Below are positions 1 to 6,660 of a stretch of DNA of 12,829 nt, one piece after another. The translations under genes and the position numbers were made by a program. Position 1 is the stretch's first letter. The number at the start of each line of letters is the position of its first letter. Location: assembly GCA_041738875.1 (NCBI GenBank), contig JBGSOW010000036.1:1-12829 (forward strand). Reading direction: 5' to 3'. A model generated the notes under the pieces. It did not search any database and was not told the DNA's origin. It saw only the letters and a program-made list of their open reading frames with translations. Source of the DNA: JBGSOW01 sp041738875. Its GTDB lineage: Bacteria > Patescibacteriota > Dojkabacteria > CALFHW01.

Positions 1-520
1 AGCACATCCGGATTATAAGATCCACCAACTAGTATTAGACGATACTTTGGCAGGTTTAAATGCGTTGATTACTAGACCTACTTATTCAGGTAGAGGTCAA
101 CATCAAAGACCAGGGTATTATCTCTCTCCAATGGCCTTTAACTCGCCCGAGTGCCGCGATAGGAACGACGAATACTGTAAAGTAAAAGATTATTTGGTTA
201 GAGTATTCAACAACGCTTGGATAATCGAAGAAAACGCAGGAATTTATGCCTATTCGAATGTGGTCGGTAGAACCGTTACAAATGAAGCATTCGAAGCAGG
301 GAAAAAGGATCTTGCAGTTGAAATGGTGATTAGCCGTTTTGCCCTAGCAGGCCGTGAAGGTTGGGGGGACGTGCAGATATATGATTTTTCAGATGGGACA
401 AAAACTAGAACTAAAGGAGCTCTTGAAGAAGCTTTCCAAACACAAGTACGAGATGGAAGCGAGGCAGCATTCAACCGTGTCAACAACGAAGACTTTGCAA
501 TTATCGTTAAAACGAATTAA
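1..520 (+). CDS. Unrecognised protein, 5'-truncated by window edge
   Basis: The reading frame is open from the window edge (first full codon at base 2) to a TAA at 518-520, giving about 172 C-terminal residues. It reads through the internal TTG at 47 and ATG at 131 without any clear start, so the true start is probably outside the window. I do not recognise the family. The visible part is soluble, with no membrane segment. It has two cysteines six residues apart (CRDRNDEYC), a Gly/Arg/Gln-rich stretch ahead of them, and an acidic, Asn/Lys-rich end. It converges on murG with about 32 bases between the stops. The coding call rests on the long open frame and protein-like composition. Confidence 0.7.
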   Translation, partial: AHPDYKIHQLVLDDTLAGLNALITRPTYSGRGQHQRPGYYLSPMAFNSPECRDRNDEYCKVKDYLVRVFNNAWIIEENAGIYAYSNVVGRTVTNEAFEAGKKDLAVEMVISRFALAGREGWGDVQIYDFSDGTKTRTKGALEEAFQTQVRDGSEAAFNRVNNEDFAIIVKTN

Positions 521-542
521 TTAGACTAAAGCTAATTAGACT
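518..542. repeat. 10-bp direct repeat in convergent gap
   Basis: TAATTAGACT occurs at 518-527 and again, identical, at 533-542, with a 15-base period. It sits between the convergent stops of the left-edge gene and murG. No stem followed by a T-tract is seen here, so it is not called a terminator. Confidence 0.5.
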
Positions 543-552
543 GTTTGTTATG

Positions 553-1746
553 CTATTTGAATTCCTGAAGGTACAAATTCAACTCCTCCTCTAGATTATC
601 TTCGTCTAAAATTATGCCCTTGTTATGTTTTAAAAAATATCTTGCATTCAACATTTGCTCGTTACCTGAAGACCATTTGATTGGGATAAGTGCCGCAATC
701 TTTTTCAACGCAACTAATTCTTGCACAGTGTTTGCTCCCGGACGAGCAATGACAAGATCAGCATTTTTGTAGATGTAACCGATTTCATCTTTAAACCATT
801 GCACTGCAAAGACATTCTTTCTTGCTTTTTCATTTAACTTGCTAATTTCCGTCTCTATTTTTGAAAAGTCATCAAATAATTTATTCTCACCTGTTTGAAT
901 CAGAATATAATACTTTTCTGCTAACTGATTGAGATTCTGCAAAAACCACATATTAATTTTATGCGATCCCAAGCCACCACCAGTTATAAATATAAACGGT
1001 CTATCTTCATTTTTAACTCGCAATAAAAACTCGCGGTAATTTACTTCTAGGTTCTCAGGCAAAACGGAACTAAAACGTGATTTTTGCAGAGGTCCACCTG
1101 TTAGCACAACCTTATGTGCAGGGAAATATTTGGCGGAGTCCGGAAAAGTGATCATTATTTTACTAGCAAACCTACTTGCAATTTTATTTGCTAAACCTGC
1201 CACAATCGTCTGCTCGTGTATAACAACAGGAACACGGAACAACGCCGCTGCCACAATAAGTGGCACGGTCACATACCCTCCAGTTGAGAAAATAACTGCC
1301 GGTTTATGTACGCTTACAATTTTCAATGAATCAAATAAACCAAGTACAACACCAAATAATAGTTTCAATGTCGTGAGGTTAAATTTCCTATGCAGTTTAC
1401 CTGATCTTATTGCAACAAATTTAATTCCTAATTCAGGTACTTTCCTACTCTCGAGGCTTTTTACTGAATCCCCGATCATACCTCTCTCACTACCGATGTA
1501 TATCACTTTTTGATACATGTCGGGTCGTTTCTCTTTCCAATAATTCAGTGTCGCAACTGCAGCATTCAAGTGTCCGCCTGAACCGCCTCCAGCTACAAAA
1601 ATTGGTCCGTCTTTTTGAATTTGTGTAGATACTATTTCAGTAATCTTGCTTTCTGCATTTATTGGCAATGCTTCTACATTTCCTACTATATCTGTTGCTT
1701 CTGCAGATTCTCCCACTTTTACTGATCCTACCTTAGCCTCCGTCAT
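553..1746 (-). CDS. murG: MurG-like UDP-GlcNAc:lipid I GlcNAc transferase
   Basis: MurG makes lipid II by adding GlcNAc from UDP-GlcNAc to lipid I at the inner face of the membrane (GT28, GT-B fold). The 397-residue protein shows the family landmarks in order: glycine-rich loop GGGSGGH (53-59, usually GGTGGH), STGGYVTVP (154-162), HEQTIVAGLANK (177-188), TGGP (216-219, usually TGNP), GGGLGS (256-261, usually GGSQGA), ARPGANTVQEL (334-344, holding the UDP-ribose-binding Glu), and NEQMLNA (362-368). An N-terminal extension of about 45 residues precedes the first loop. I chose the ATG at 1746: it has a strong AGGAGAGGG ribosome site and overlaps the femX stop as TAATG. A further ATG at 1782 lies inside femX and is less likely. 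It is the last gene of the operon. The family is secure; several loop residues are divergent. Confidence 0.9.
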   Translation of the reverse strand: MTEAKVGSVKVGESAEATDIVGNVEALPINAESKITEIVSTQIQKDGPIFVAGGGSGGHLNAAVATLNYWKEKRPDMYQKVIYIGSERGMIGDSVKSLESRKVPELGIKFVAIRSGKLHRKFNLTTLKLLFGVVLGLFDSLKIVSVHKPAVIFSTGGYVTVPLIVAAALFRVPVVIHEQTIVAGLANKIASRFASKIMITFPDSAKYFPAHKVVLTGGPLQKSRFSSVLPENLEVNYREFLLRVKNEDRPFIFITGGGLGSHKINMWFLQNLNQLAEKYYILIQTGENKLFDDFSKIETEISKLNEKARKNVFAVQWFKDEIGYIYKNADLVIARPGANTVQELVALKKIAALIPIKWSSGNEQMLNARYFLKHNKGIILDEDNLEEELNLYLQEFK

Positions 1747-1760
1747 TAATACCCTCTCCT
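1744..1760 (-). promoter_or_regulatory. murG ribosome-binding site with TAATG stop-start overlap
   Basis: Read on the minus strand, AGGAGAGGG is followed by TAT and then TAATG, where the femX TAA and the murG ATG share one base. This is the clearest Shine-Dalgarno site in the window and fixes the murG start. Such overlaps usually mean coupled translation. Confidence 0.75.
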
Positions 1761-2813
1761 TTTCTTTTCCACCCATTCCCATAAACTTGTCAGGTAGTAT
1801 TTGGCTCCCAAAGGTAAATCCAGTGCATGCATATAATCAATTCGCTCACCACCAAACCCCCTTTTAAATAAATCAATTCCATACCATGGATAATTTGCAT
1901 TTTCTTGATCCGGGCTTACCCCACCCCAAAAATTATAAGTGGTAAGTCCAAGACTTTTAGCAATTTGGATTGCCTTCCACTGGATTGCGTAAGATGCAGG
2001 GATTTTATTAAATTCAGTTAAAGAACCACCGTCTGAATAAAACGCTTTATTGCCATAAAACACAATTATTGCAGAGGCGATAGCTTTGCCGTTGTATTCG
2101 GCGGTCAGGATTCTACCACTTAATTTCCCCCCAGTACTTTTGGAATTCACAGCTTTCCAAAACTTTTGATAATAGTTTTGCGAATAACTTTTAAATTTCT
2201 GTCTTTCAGTAGTATCACGGTGAATTGCAAAAAACACATCAACTGCTTTGGGGTCTGTATTTTCACTAACGGTAACACCATCTTTTCCTGCTTTTCTGAT
2301 TAAATATCTAGTTTGTTTGCGCATATTTGTAAGAATTTCCTCTTCACTTTTCTCAAGATTTAAAATCAGAGTCTTTTCTGCATCTATGTTATGGATATTT
2401 GCGGATTTAAAATTACTGTTTTTGAATAAATCAGTATCCGCAGAATCTGTTTTAATAAGTGGTTGGAGTCTCAGGAAATCTACTCTGTATTTTACAGCGA
2501 TATTTTTAATTTCTTTTAGAAATTCATTAAAAATTACTTTTTTTTGTGCAGGCTCTAAATTCTCCTTTTTGTTCCAGAAGAAAAGTGGAGCGTGTCTAAG
2601 TTGCATGATCCTTCCCCTTTTCGCAGCAACAATAATCAGTTGCGCAGCAATTCTGAAACCTTCTTTCTCAAAAACAACCCGCAATACCTGATTACCAAGC
2701 TCTTTTTGCAACTCTCCGAACCCCCACGACTGCAAAAAACTATATTCATCTGAGCTGGTGACGATTTCGTCCCACTCAACTTGATCTTCCGATAATCTAT
2801 AATTTGTAGCCAT
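1746..2813 (-). CDS. femX: FemX/FemAB-type peptidoglycan bridge aminoacyltransferase
   Basis: Fem proteins transfer amino acids from aminoacyl-tRNA to the stem peptide of lipid II or its precursor, building the interpeptide bridge. They have a double GNAT fold. The 355-residue length fits members lacking the extra coiled-coil arm. Family features seen: an N-terminal SFLQSWGFGELQ (25-36), a basic MRKQTRYLIRKA stretch (164-175), TAEYNGKAIASAI (237-249), YNFWGGVSPD (293-302) and the C-terminal FKRGFGGERIDY (316-327). It starts inside the end of the preceding membrane-protein gene (17-base overlap), and its stop overlaps the murG start. That pairing supports action on lipid-linked peptidoglycan precursors. 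No Shine-Dalgarno site precedes the start, so it may rely on translational coupling. The amino acid donated cannot be told from sequence. Confidence 0.88.
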   Translation of the reverse strand: MATNYRLSEDQVEWDEIVTSSDEYSFLQSWGFGELQKELGNQVLRVVFEKEGFRIAAQLIIVAAKRGRIMQLRHAPLFFWNKKENLEPAQKKVIFNEFLKEIKNIAVKYRVDFLRLQPLIKTDSADTDLFKNSNFKSANIHNIDAEKTLILNLEKSEEEILTNMRKQTRYLIRKAGKDGVTVSENTDPKAVDVFFAIHRDTTERQKFKSYSQNYYQKFWKAVNSKSTGGKLSGRILTAEYNGKAIASAIIVFYGNKAFYSDGGSLTEFNKIPASYAIQWKAIQIAKSLGLTTYNFWGGVSPDQENANYPWYGIDLFKRGFGGERIDYMHALDLPLGAKYYLTSLWEWVEKKRRGY

Positions 2814-3327
2814 AAGTTGAAAAATATTTATTAAGTTTATGTAGTTCTTTTACATATGCATAAATTAAAAATATTGGAATTATAATTATAATTAAATTTA
2901 ATTCGAAAGCTAAAATTAAAAATATAAATAAAATACTGATCACTACTAAATAAAATAATCCTACTGCTGATATCACCCTAAAATTAGCTGCTTTACGAGC
3001 TCTTCGCAGAAGCAAAAGAAGAATTAAAAATGGACTACCCATAAGTAGACCAGAAAAAAATGCAATAAAAACTATAAATAAATCAGTCCCATATCTCACA
3101 GATACAAAAGCCAGCACAGAAACAATTACAAATAAAAATAAATATACAAGTGCGATTTTTATATTGCGAGGAGCGAGATAAAAATGTTTTGAGATTATCT
3201 CTTTTAGTTTACTTTCACTAACTTGATGTTTGCTAGATAAATATTTTAGATTCAAATTTGCACCCTCGCTAAGAAGTTCACTTAGTTCAGTATCTAGCAG
3301 AGTCAGGTTTGTTTTTGGTCGTCCCAT
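2797..3327 (-). CDS. Four-helix membrane protein with possible HTH N-terminus
   Basis: I do not recognise a named family. The 176-residue protein has a cytoplasmic-looking N-terminal 50 residues and then four hydrophobic segments, near 57-77, 83-107, 118-140 and 143-158, with a basic RRARK loop after the second. The N-terminus begins MGRPKTN, and GRP flanked by basic residues is the core of AT-hook motifs. It then has YLSSKHQVSESKLKEIIS (29-46), whose spacing looks like a helix-turn-helix. A membrane-tethered DNA-binding protein is possible but unproven. It lies third in the envelope operon and overlaps femX by 17 bases. The ATG at 3327 is the only reasonable start, and a promoter-like TATACT stands just upstream of it. 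Confidence 0.75.
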   Translation of the reverse strand: MGRPKTNLTLLDTELSELLSEGANLNLKYLSSKHQVSESKLKEIISKHFYLAPRNIKIALVYLFLFVIVSVLAFVSVRYGTDLFIVFIAFFSGLLMGSPFLILLLLLRRARKAANFRVISAVGLFYLVVISILFIFLILAFELNLIIIIIPIFLIYAYVKELHKLNKYFSTYGYKL

Positions 3328-3333
3328 GAATAC

Positions 3334-3339
3334 AGTATA
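3334..3339 (-). promoter_or_regulatory. Possible internal -10 element giving a leaderless transcript
   Basis: The minus strand reads TATACT here, five of six matches to TATAAT, with only six bases between it and the ATG at 3327. Initiation at the usual distance would start the mRNA at or within a base or two of the start codon. No good -35 is visible, so this is a weak call for an internal promoter driving the last three operon genes. Confidence 0.35.
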
Positions 3340-3370
3340 TTCTATCTTTACAGTTTAGCTAGCATTTATA

Positions 3371-4588
3371 CTAATAGGCATATTTCTCTTCTGGCGTCTG
3401 GCTTGCGTCAGGTCCAGTTGGTTTCTCCGCTTTTTTAACAGTCCTCCCACGTCTTTTCATGATCGAAAGAACGATAAACACAACTATACAAACAAATACC
3501 GCAATGATTGAGGCTATAGTCTCAGTACTAAATCCTGCAAAATAGTAGGCAGCCACACAGAAAAGTAGGAATATGCTAAATTCAATCCCTAAAGTCTGCC
3601 TAACTGAGAAACCGATATCCATAAGCCTATGGTGAAGATGCGATTTATCGCTAATTTTGAGAATATCCAAGGGATTTCTAATTTCACGTCTATTTTTTAC
3701 GAATCTAAAGTATAAAACCCAGAGTGCATCCAAAATCGGTAGGGCCAGAAGTATAAATGTCGCAGTTAGTTTGGCGCCAGAGGATATAGCAAGAACGGCT
3801 AGTAAAAAGCCCTGCATCATATCCCCAATCGTGCCGTTAAACGTCCTTGCGGGAGGCATGTTATAAGGAAGAAATCCTAGGATACTGCCTGCGAGTGCAG
3901 CAGAGATTATCGCGGCGAAAATGACTTCGTATTTCACTCCAATAAACATAAATGTGATTGCCGCTGCAAAACACATTGAGGCAGCTAAACCGTCGATTCC
4001 TGAAACCCAATTTATGGCATTTATAACAAATACAATCCAGAGAATTGTAATTATATCGGCAAACGGTTGGATTAAAATAACCGAGTCTCCAGTAAAAAGT
4101 GGGAAAGTTAGAAACGTGAAATCAATTACTTGTCCGAGAATCTCAATATTCTCAATTTTCGTGCCGCTTAAAACGACTAGTAGACCTGTAAGAATGTGAA
4201 CTAAAAATTGTGTCTTTGCTGGTACATCGAAAACCGAATCTACAAACCCCAAAACTGTAATCACAGCGCCACCTAGCACGAGTGAAATTATAAGTGGAGT
4301 AACTTCTAGCCTTCCAGTTCCAACCATAACCGCAAGCCCCACCAGTAGTGCAATAACAACCGCAAGTCCACCAAGGCTTGGCATAGCCTCGGTATGCACT
4401 CTTCTATTCCTGGTTACATCATCGCTACGCCTCAACCTCGTAGGCAAGTCCAAAGCTCCCAATTTCCTAGCCAAGACACCTGTCCAAGGAGTTAAAACGA
4501 ATGCAGTAATTGCACAAATGCCAATTAATCCAACTGCAAAGCCGTAATTAGCTACGAAAAATTCCCACTCCTGCGCGATATCAATCAT
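3371..4588 (-). CDS. Divergent WecA/TagO-like polyprenyl-P sugar-1-P transferase
   Basis: The family (MraY/WecA/TagO) moves a sugar-1-phosphate from a UDP-sugar to undecaprenyl phosphate, starting lipid-linked glycan synthesis at the membrane. The 405-residue polytopic protein keeps the family order: HTEAMPSLGGLA (65-76), GFVDSVFDVPAK (114-125), NAINWVSGIDGLA (190-202), FNGTIGDMMQGF (250-261), and HLHHRLMDIGFS (317-328). The histidine motif and its surroundings match the WecA/TagO branch better than MraY. Three normally acidic positions differ: the DD pair is D117-S118, the first Asp of DGxDG is S196, and GDxGS reads GTIGD. The gene may be a functionally shifted enzyme or an inactive homologue. 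A hydrophilic Lys/Pro/Glu tail follows the last helix. It begins seven bases after the upstream stop and has no Shine-Dalgarno site. Confidence 0.85.
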   Translation of the reverse strand: MIDIAQEWEFFVANYGFAVGLIGICAITAFVLTPWTGVLARKLGALDLPTRLRRSDDVTRNRRVHTEAMPSLGGLAVVIALLVGLAVMVGTGRLEVTPLIISLVLGGAVITVLGFVDSVFDVPAKTQFLVHILTGLLVVLSGTKIENIEILGQVIDFTFLTFPLFTGDSVILIQPFADIITILWIVFVINAINWVSGIDGLAASMCFAAAITFMFIGVKYEVIFAAIISAALAGSILGFLPYNMPPARTFNGTIGDMMQGFLLAVLAISSGAKLTATFILLALPILDALWVLYFRFVKNRREIRNPLDILKISDKSHLHHRLMDIGFSVRQTLGIEFSIFLLFCVAAYYFAGFSTETIASIIAVFVCIVVFIVLSIMKRRGRTVKKAEKPTGPDASQTPEEKYAY

Positions 4589-4595
4589 TATATTT

Positions 4596-5177
4596 TTACA
4601 AAGAAACTAAATTAACTATTTCAATTAACGCAATTATAAACAAAATATTAAAAATAAGTTGATTTGCACCCATTACAACGCTTAACCTCCTATCGAAGTC
4701 GAATATTATTCTTATCAGCCTAGTAAGAATTAATTGCACGATAATTACAATAATCGGCAGAACAATCAGAAAACTTTTGTCAATTAGCAACCAATTTGCA
4801 GCGACCCGAGAAAAAATCAACGGGAATTGATTTGGGATGGTATTGAAATTAATTATTACGATAACTGCAGTTATTAGCGCAGTTAAGATACTCACAGTAA
4901 TGTTTAGTGGGTTGATCAGTGACCTCCAAAATGGCATTACCTCTACTAGATTTTCCCAAGAACGGATTTCACGTAGTAACCTGTTTATGAATGTAATTTT
5001 CGATCTTTCTAATTCAAATCCAATCTGCTCTTTTGGGTCCACAAGTGGGAACTCATTTTCTACTTCGGTTAACGATGTGGTTTCAGCGTCTGTGTGGTAA
5101 AATTGTTGCAGATCTGATTCATCATTTGCTTGATCAGAATTCTGATTTTGTCTTGAGCGTCCGAATATACCAACCAC
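4596..5177 (-). CDS. Three-helix membrane protein, DUF1648-like motif
   Basis: The 193-residue protein has a polar N-terminal half (1-85), Gln/Asn/Asp-rich, and three hydrophobic segments near 90-110, 133-155 and 171-192. Between the first two, NTIPNQFPLIFSR (112-124) followed by a Lys and a long helix starting near ILP resembles the DUF1648-type pattern seen in many patescibacterial membrane proteins of unknown role. This is a resemblance by eye, not a profile hit. It is the first gene of the envelope operon and lies seven bases ahead of the WecA-like gene. The start is GTG at 5177. There is no clear ribosome site, but the shared divergent promoter lies about 20 bases upstream. Function unknown. 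Confidence 0.75.
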   Translation of the reverse strand: MVGIFGRSRQNQNSDQANDESDLQQFYHTDAETTSLTEVENEFPLVDPKEQIGFELERSKITFINRLLREIRSWENLVEVMPFWRSLINPLNITVSILTALITAVIVIINFNTIPNQFPLIFSRVAANWLLIDKSFLIVLPIIVIIVQLILTRLIRIIFDFDRRLSVVMGANQLIFNILFIIALIEIVNLVSL

Positions 5178-5203
5178 GGTCGTTTTTGCTAAAATTAAAA
5201 ATA

Positions 5204-5211
5204 ATTATAAT
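5204..5211. promoter_or_regulatory. Palindromic ATTATAAT, shared divergent -10
   Basis: ATTATAAT is its own reverse complement, so a perfect TATAAT reads on the plus strand at 5206-5211 (toward nusA) and on the minus strand at 5209-5204 (toward the envelope operon). Start sites at usual spacing would leave leaders of about 38 and 20 bases. -35 elements are poor on both sides, so strength is uncertain. Confidence 0.55.
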
Positions 5212-5255
5212 CGCGAAATTAAGAATAACTAAATTTTAACAGGAAAAGTAAAGAT

Positions 5256-6509
5256 ATGGCAGTGCAAACAGATTTTTTAGCAGCAGTTAATCAAATAGCA
5301 GCCGAAAGAGGTATCGACGCTGGCGAAGTCGTAGAGGCTATTGGTGAGGCAATCGCCACAGGATTTAGGCAAAATTATCCAGAGGAATCAAATATAAATA
5401 TAACTGTAAGTATTGACGCTGACCTTGGCTCGATCAAAGTTAACCAGAACAAAGTTGTTGTGAAGAGTGTGATTGACCCTGAATCGGAAGTTACGAAAGC
5501 AGAAGCATCTAAATTGGGCTTTGATGCTAATTTGGGTGAAACAGTTGCAATTGATATTACTCCACAAGGTGACTTTGGACGTGTTGCAGCCCAGGCTGCA
5601 AAGCAAGTTATTTTGCAAAAGATCAGAGAAGCTGAGCGTGAGACTCAATTGCAAGAGTTCAAAGATAGATTGGGTGAAGTTGAGTTTGCTGTTGTGCAAA
5701 GAGTTGATAGAGATACTGTGATTTGGGAAGTTGGTAAGGCAATTGCAATTATGCCTGCTGAAGATCGAATCGTTTCTGAATACTATAGAAGTGGTAGTAG
5801 ACATAAGGTACTTTTGAAAGATATCGTGGAAACACCTCGTGGAAAAAGTTTACTTGTGTCACGCGCAGATTCGAAGTTCTTACAAGCTCTTTTTGAACTT
5901 GAGGTGCCTGAACTTACAACTGGTTCGGTGGAAATTAAAAATATTGCTCGTGAGGCAGGATCTAGAAGTAAAGTTGCTGTGCACTCAAATGTAGACGGAG
6001 TTGATCCAATTGGTTCATGCGTAGGTCAGAAAGGTGTCAGGATTAATTCGATTATGAACGAGCTACGAATTGGTGAACGTGAAGAAAAAATCGACATTAT
6101 TCTTTGGGATGAAAACGATGAAAAGTTCATCGCAAATGCTATAAGCCCTGCAAAAGTTGTTGAAGTGAAGATTTTGGATAGAGAAAAGCGCGAAGTTGTG
6201 GTTGTTGTGCCTGACGATCAACTTTCTCTTGCAATTGGAAGAGATGGTCAAAACGTAAGACTAGCTGCAAAATTAACTGGCTGGGGCATCGACATCGAAG
6301 GTGAATCTGGAGAAGATACAAGCGCTAAACCAGTTCTGGGTGAAGAAACTGGAGCTATTGCGCCAAAGATGGAAGATACTGAAAAAGAAGATTCCGCTGA
6401 AGTTGAATCCGTTGCAGCTGAAGTTGAAGCAGATACCGAGAGTGCTGCGAGTACTGATAATTCAGCTGATTCAGCAGACAGTGGCGGCGGAGACGGCGGT
6501 GCGGACTAA
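5256..6509 (+). CDS. nusA: Transcription elongation/termination factor NusA
   Basis: NusA binds RNA polymerase and nascent RNA and controls pausing, termination and antitermination. The 417-residue protein has the N-terminal polymerase-binding domain (about 1-133), an S1 domain (about 137-203), KH1 with PIGSCVGQKGVRI (251-263) and KH2 with LAIGRDGQNVRLAAKLTGW (325-343). There are no C-terminal acidic repeats of the E. coli type. Instead, residues 351-417 form a low-complexity Glu/Asp/Ala/Ser tail ending in a Gly/Asp-rich stretch. The ATG at 5256 has AGGA about a dozen bases upstream and a TATAAT at 5206-5211. Unlike many bacteria, no rimP precedes it and no ylxR or infB follows; a tRNA-Glu gene comes next. 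Confidence 0.96.
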   Translation: MAVQTDFLAAVNQIAAERGIDAGEVVEAIGEAIATGFRQNYPEESNINITVSIDADLGSIKVNQNKVVVKSVIDPESEVTKAEASKLGFDANLGETVAIDITPQGDFGRVAAQAAKQVILQKIREAERETQLQEFKDRLGEVEFAVVQRVDRDTVIWEVGKAIAIMPAEDRIVSEYYRSGSRHKVLLKDIVETPRGKSLLVSRADSKFLQALFELEVPELTTGSVEIKNIAREAGSRSKVAVHSNVDGVDPIGSCVGQKGVRINSIMNELRIGEREEKIDIILWDENDEKFIANAISPAKVVEVKILDREKREVVVVVPDDQLSLAIGRDGQNVRLAAKLTGWGIDIEGESGEDTSAKPVLGEETGAIAPKMEDTEKEDSAEVESVAAEVEADTESAASTDNSADSADSGGGDGGAD

Positions 6510-6518
6510 TCAAATCAA

Positions 6519-6533
6519 TCTAGATAGTCTAGA
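6519..6533 (+). other. Short hairpin, TCTAGA-TAG-TCTAGA
   Basis: Two self-complementary TCTAGA hexamers (6519-6524 and 6528-6533) can form a six-pair stem with a three-base loop just after nusA. No T-tract follows, so it is not a standard Rho-independent terminator. It could be an mRNA end or processing structure, or chance. Confidence 0.3.
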
Positions 6534-6568
6534 GAATCAACTTAGCGTAGTAAAAATCGAATATAATC

Positions 6569-6640
6569 GGCCTCATCGTCTAACGGTTAGGACGACAGAT
6601 TCTCAATCTGTTAATCGGGGTTCGATTCCCCGTGAGGTCA
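6569..6640 (+). tRNA. tRNA-Glu (anticodon CTC)
   Basis: A complete cloverleaf can be drawn. The acceptor stem pairs GGCCTCA with TGAGGTC (one G-T pair). The D arm is GTC...GAC around TAACGGTTAG. The anticodon arm is ACAGA-TTCTCAA-TCTGT with anticodon CTC, reading GAG. The T arm is CGGGG-TTCGATT-CCCCG. The discriminator base is A and no CCA is encoded, so CCA must be added by a nucleotidyltransferase. It lies 59 bases after nusA and 20 before the next gene. No usable promoter of its own is evident, so co-transcription with nusA and processing is likely. Confidence 0.95.
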
Positions 6641-6660
6641 ATTCATAGTAATATAACTCT

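Noticed and set aside
1130..1513. 127-codon plus-strand open frame opposite murG
   Set aside because: It is fully covered by the secure murG frame; its hydrophobic content comes from the complement of murG codons.
5388..5804. 138-codon open frame opposite nusA
   Set aside because: It lies wholly inside nusA, antisense, with a Ser/Asn/Cys/Phe-rich composition typical of a mirror of coding DNA.
6562..6567. TATAAT just ahead of the tRNA
   Set aside because: Only one base separates it from the tRNA 5' end, so transcription would begin inside the tRNA; no -35 is seen.
6569..6640. tRNA-Glu as an integration site
   Set aside because: No repeat of the tRNA 3' end was found further right and no integrase gene is present.
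6301..6648. 115-codon frame over the nusA tail and tRNA
   Set aside because: It runs out of frame through nusA and across the tRNA-Glu gene; there is no start signal.
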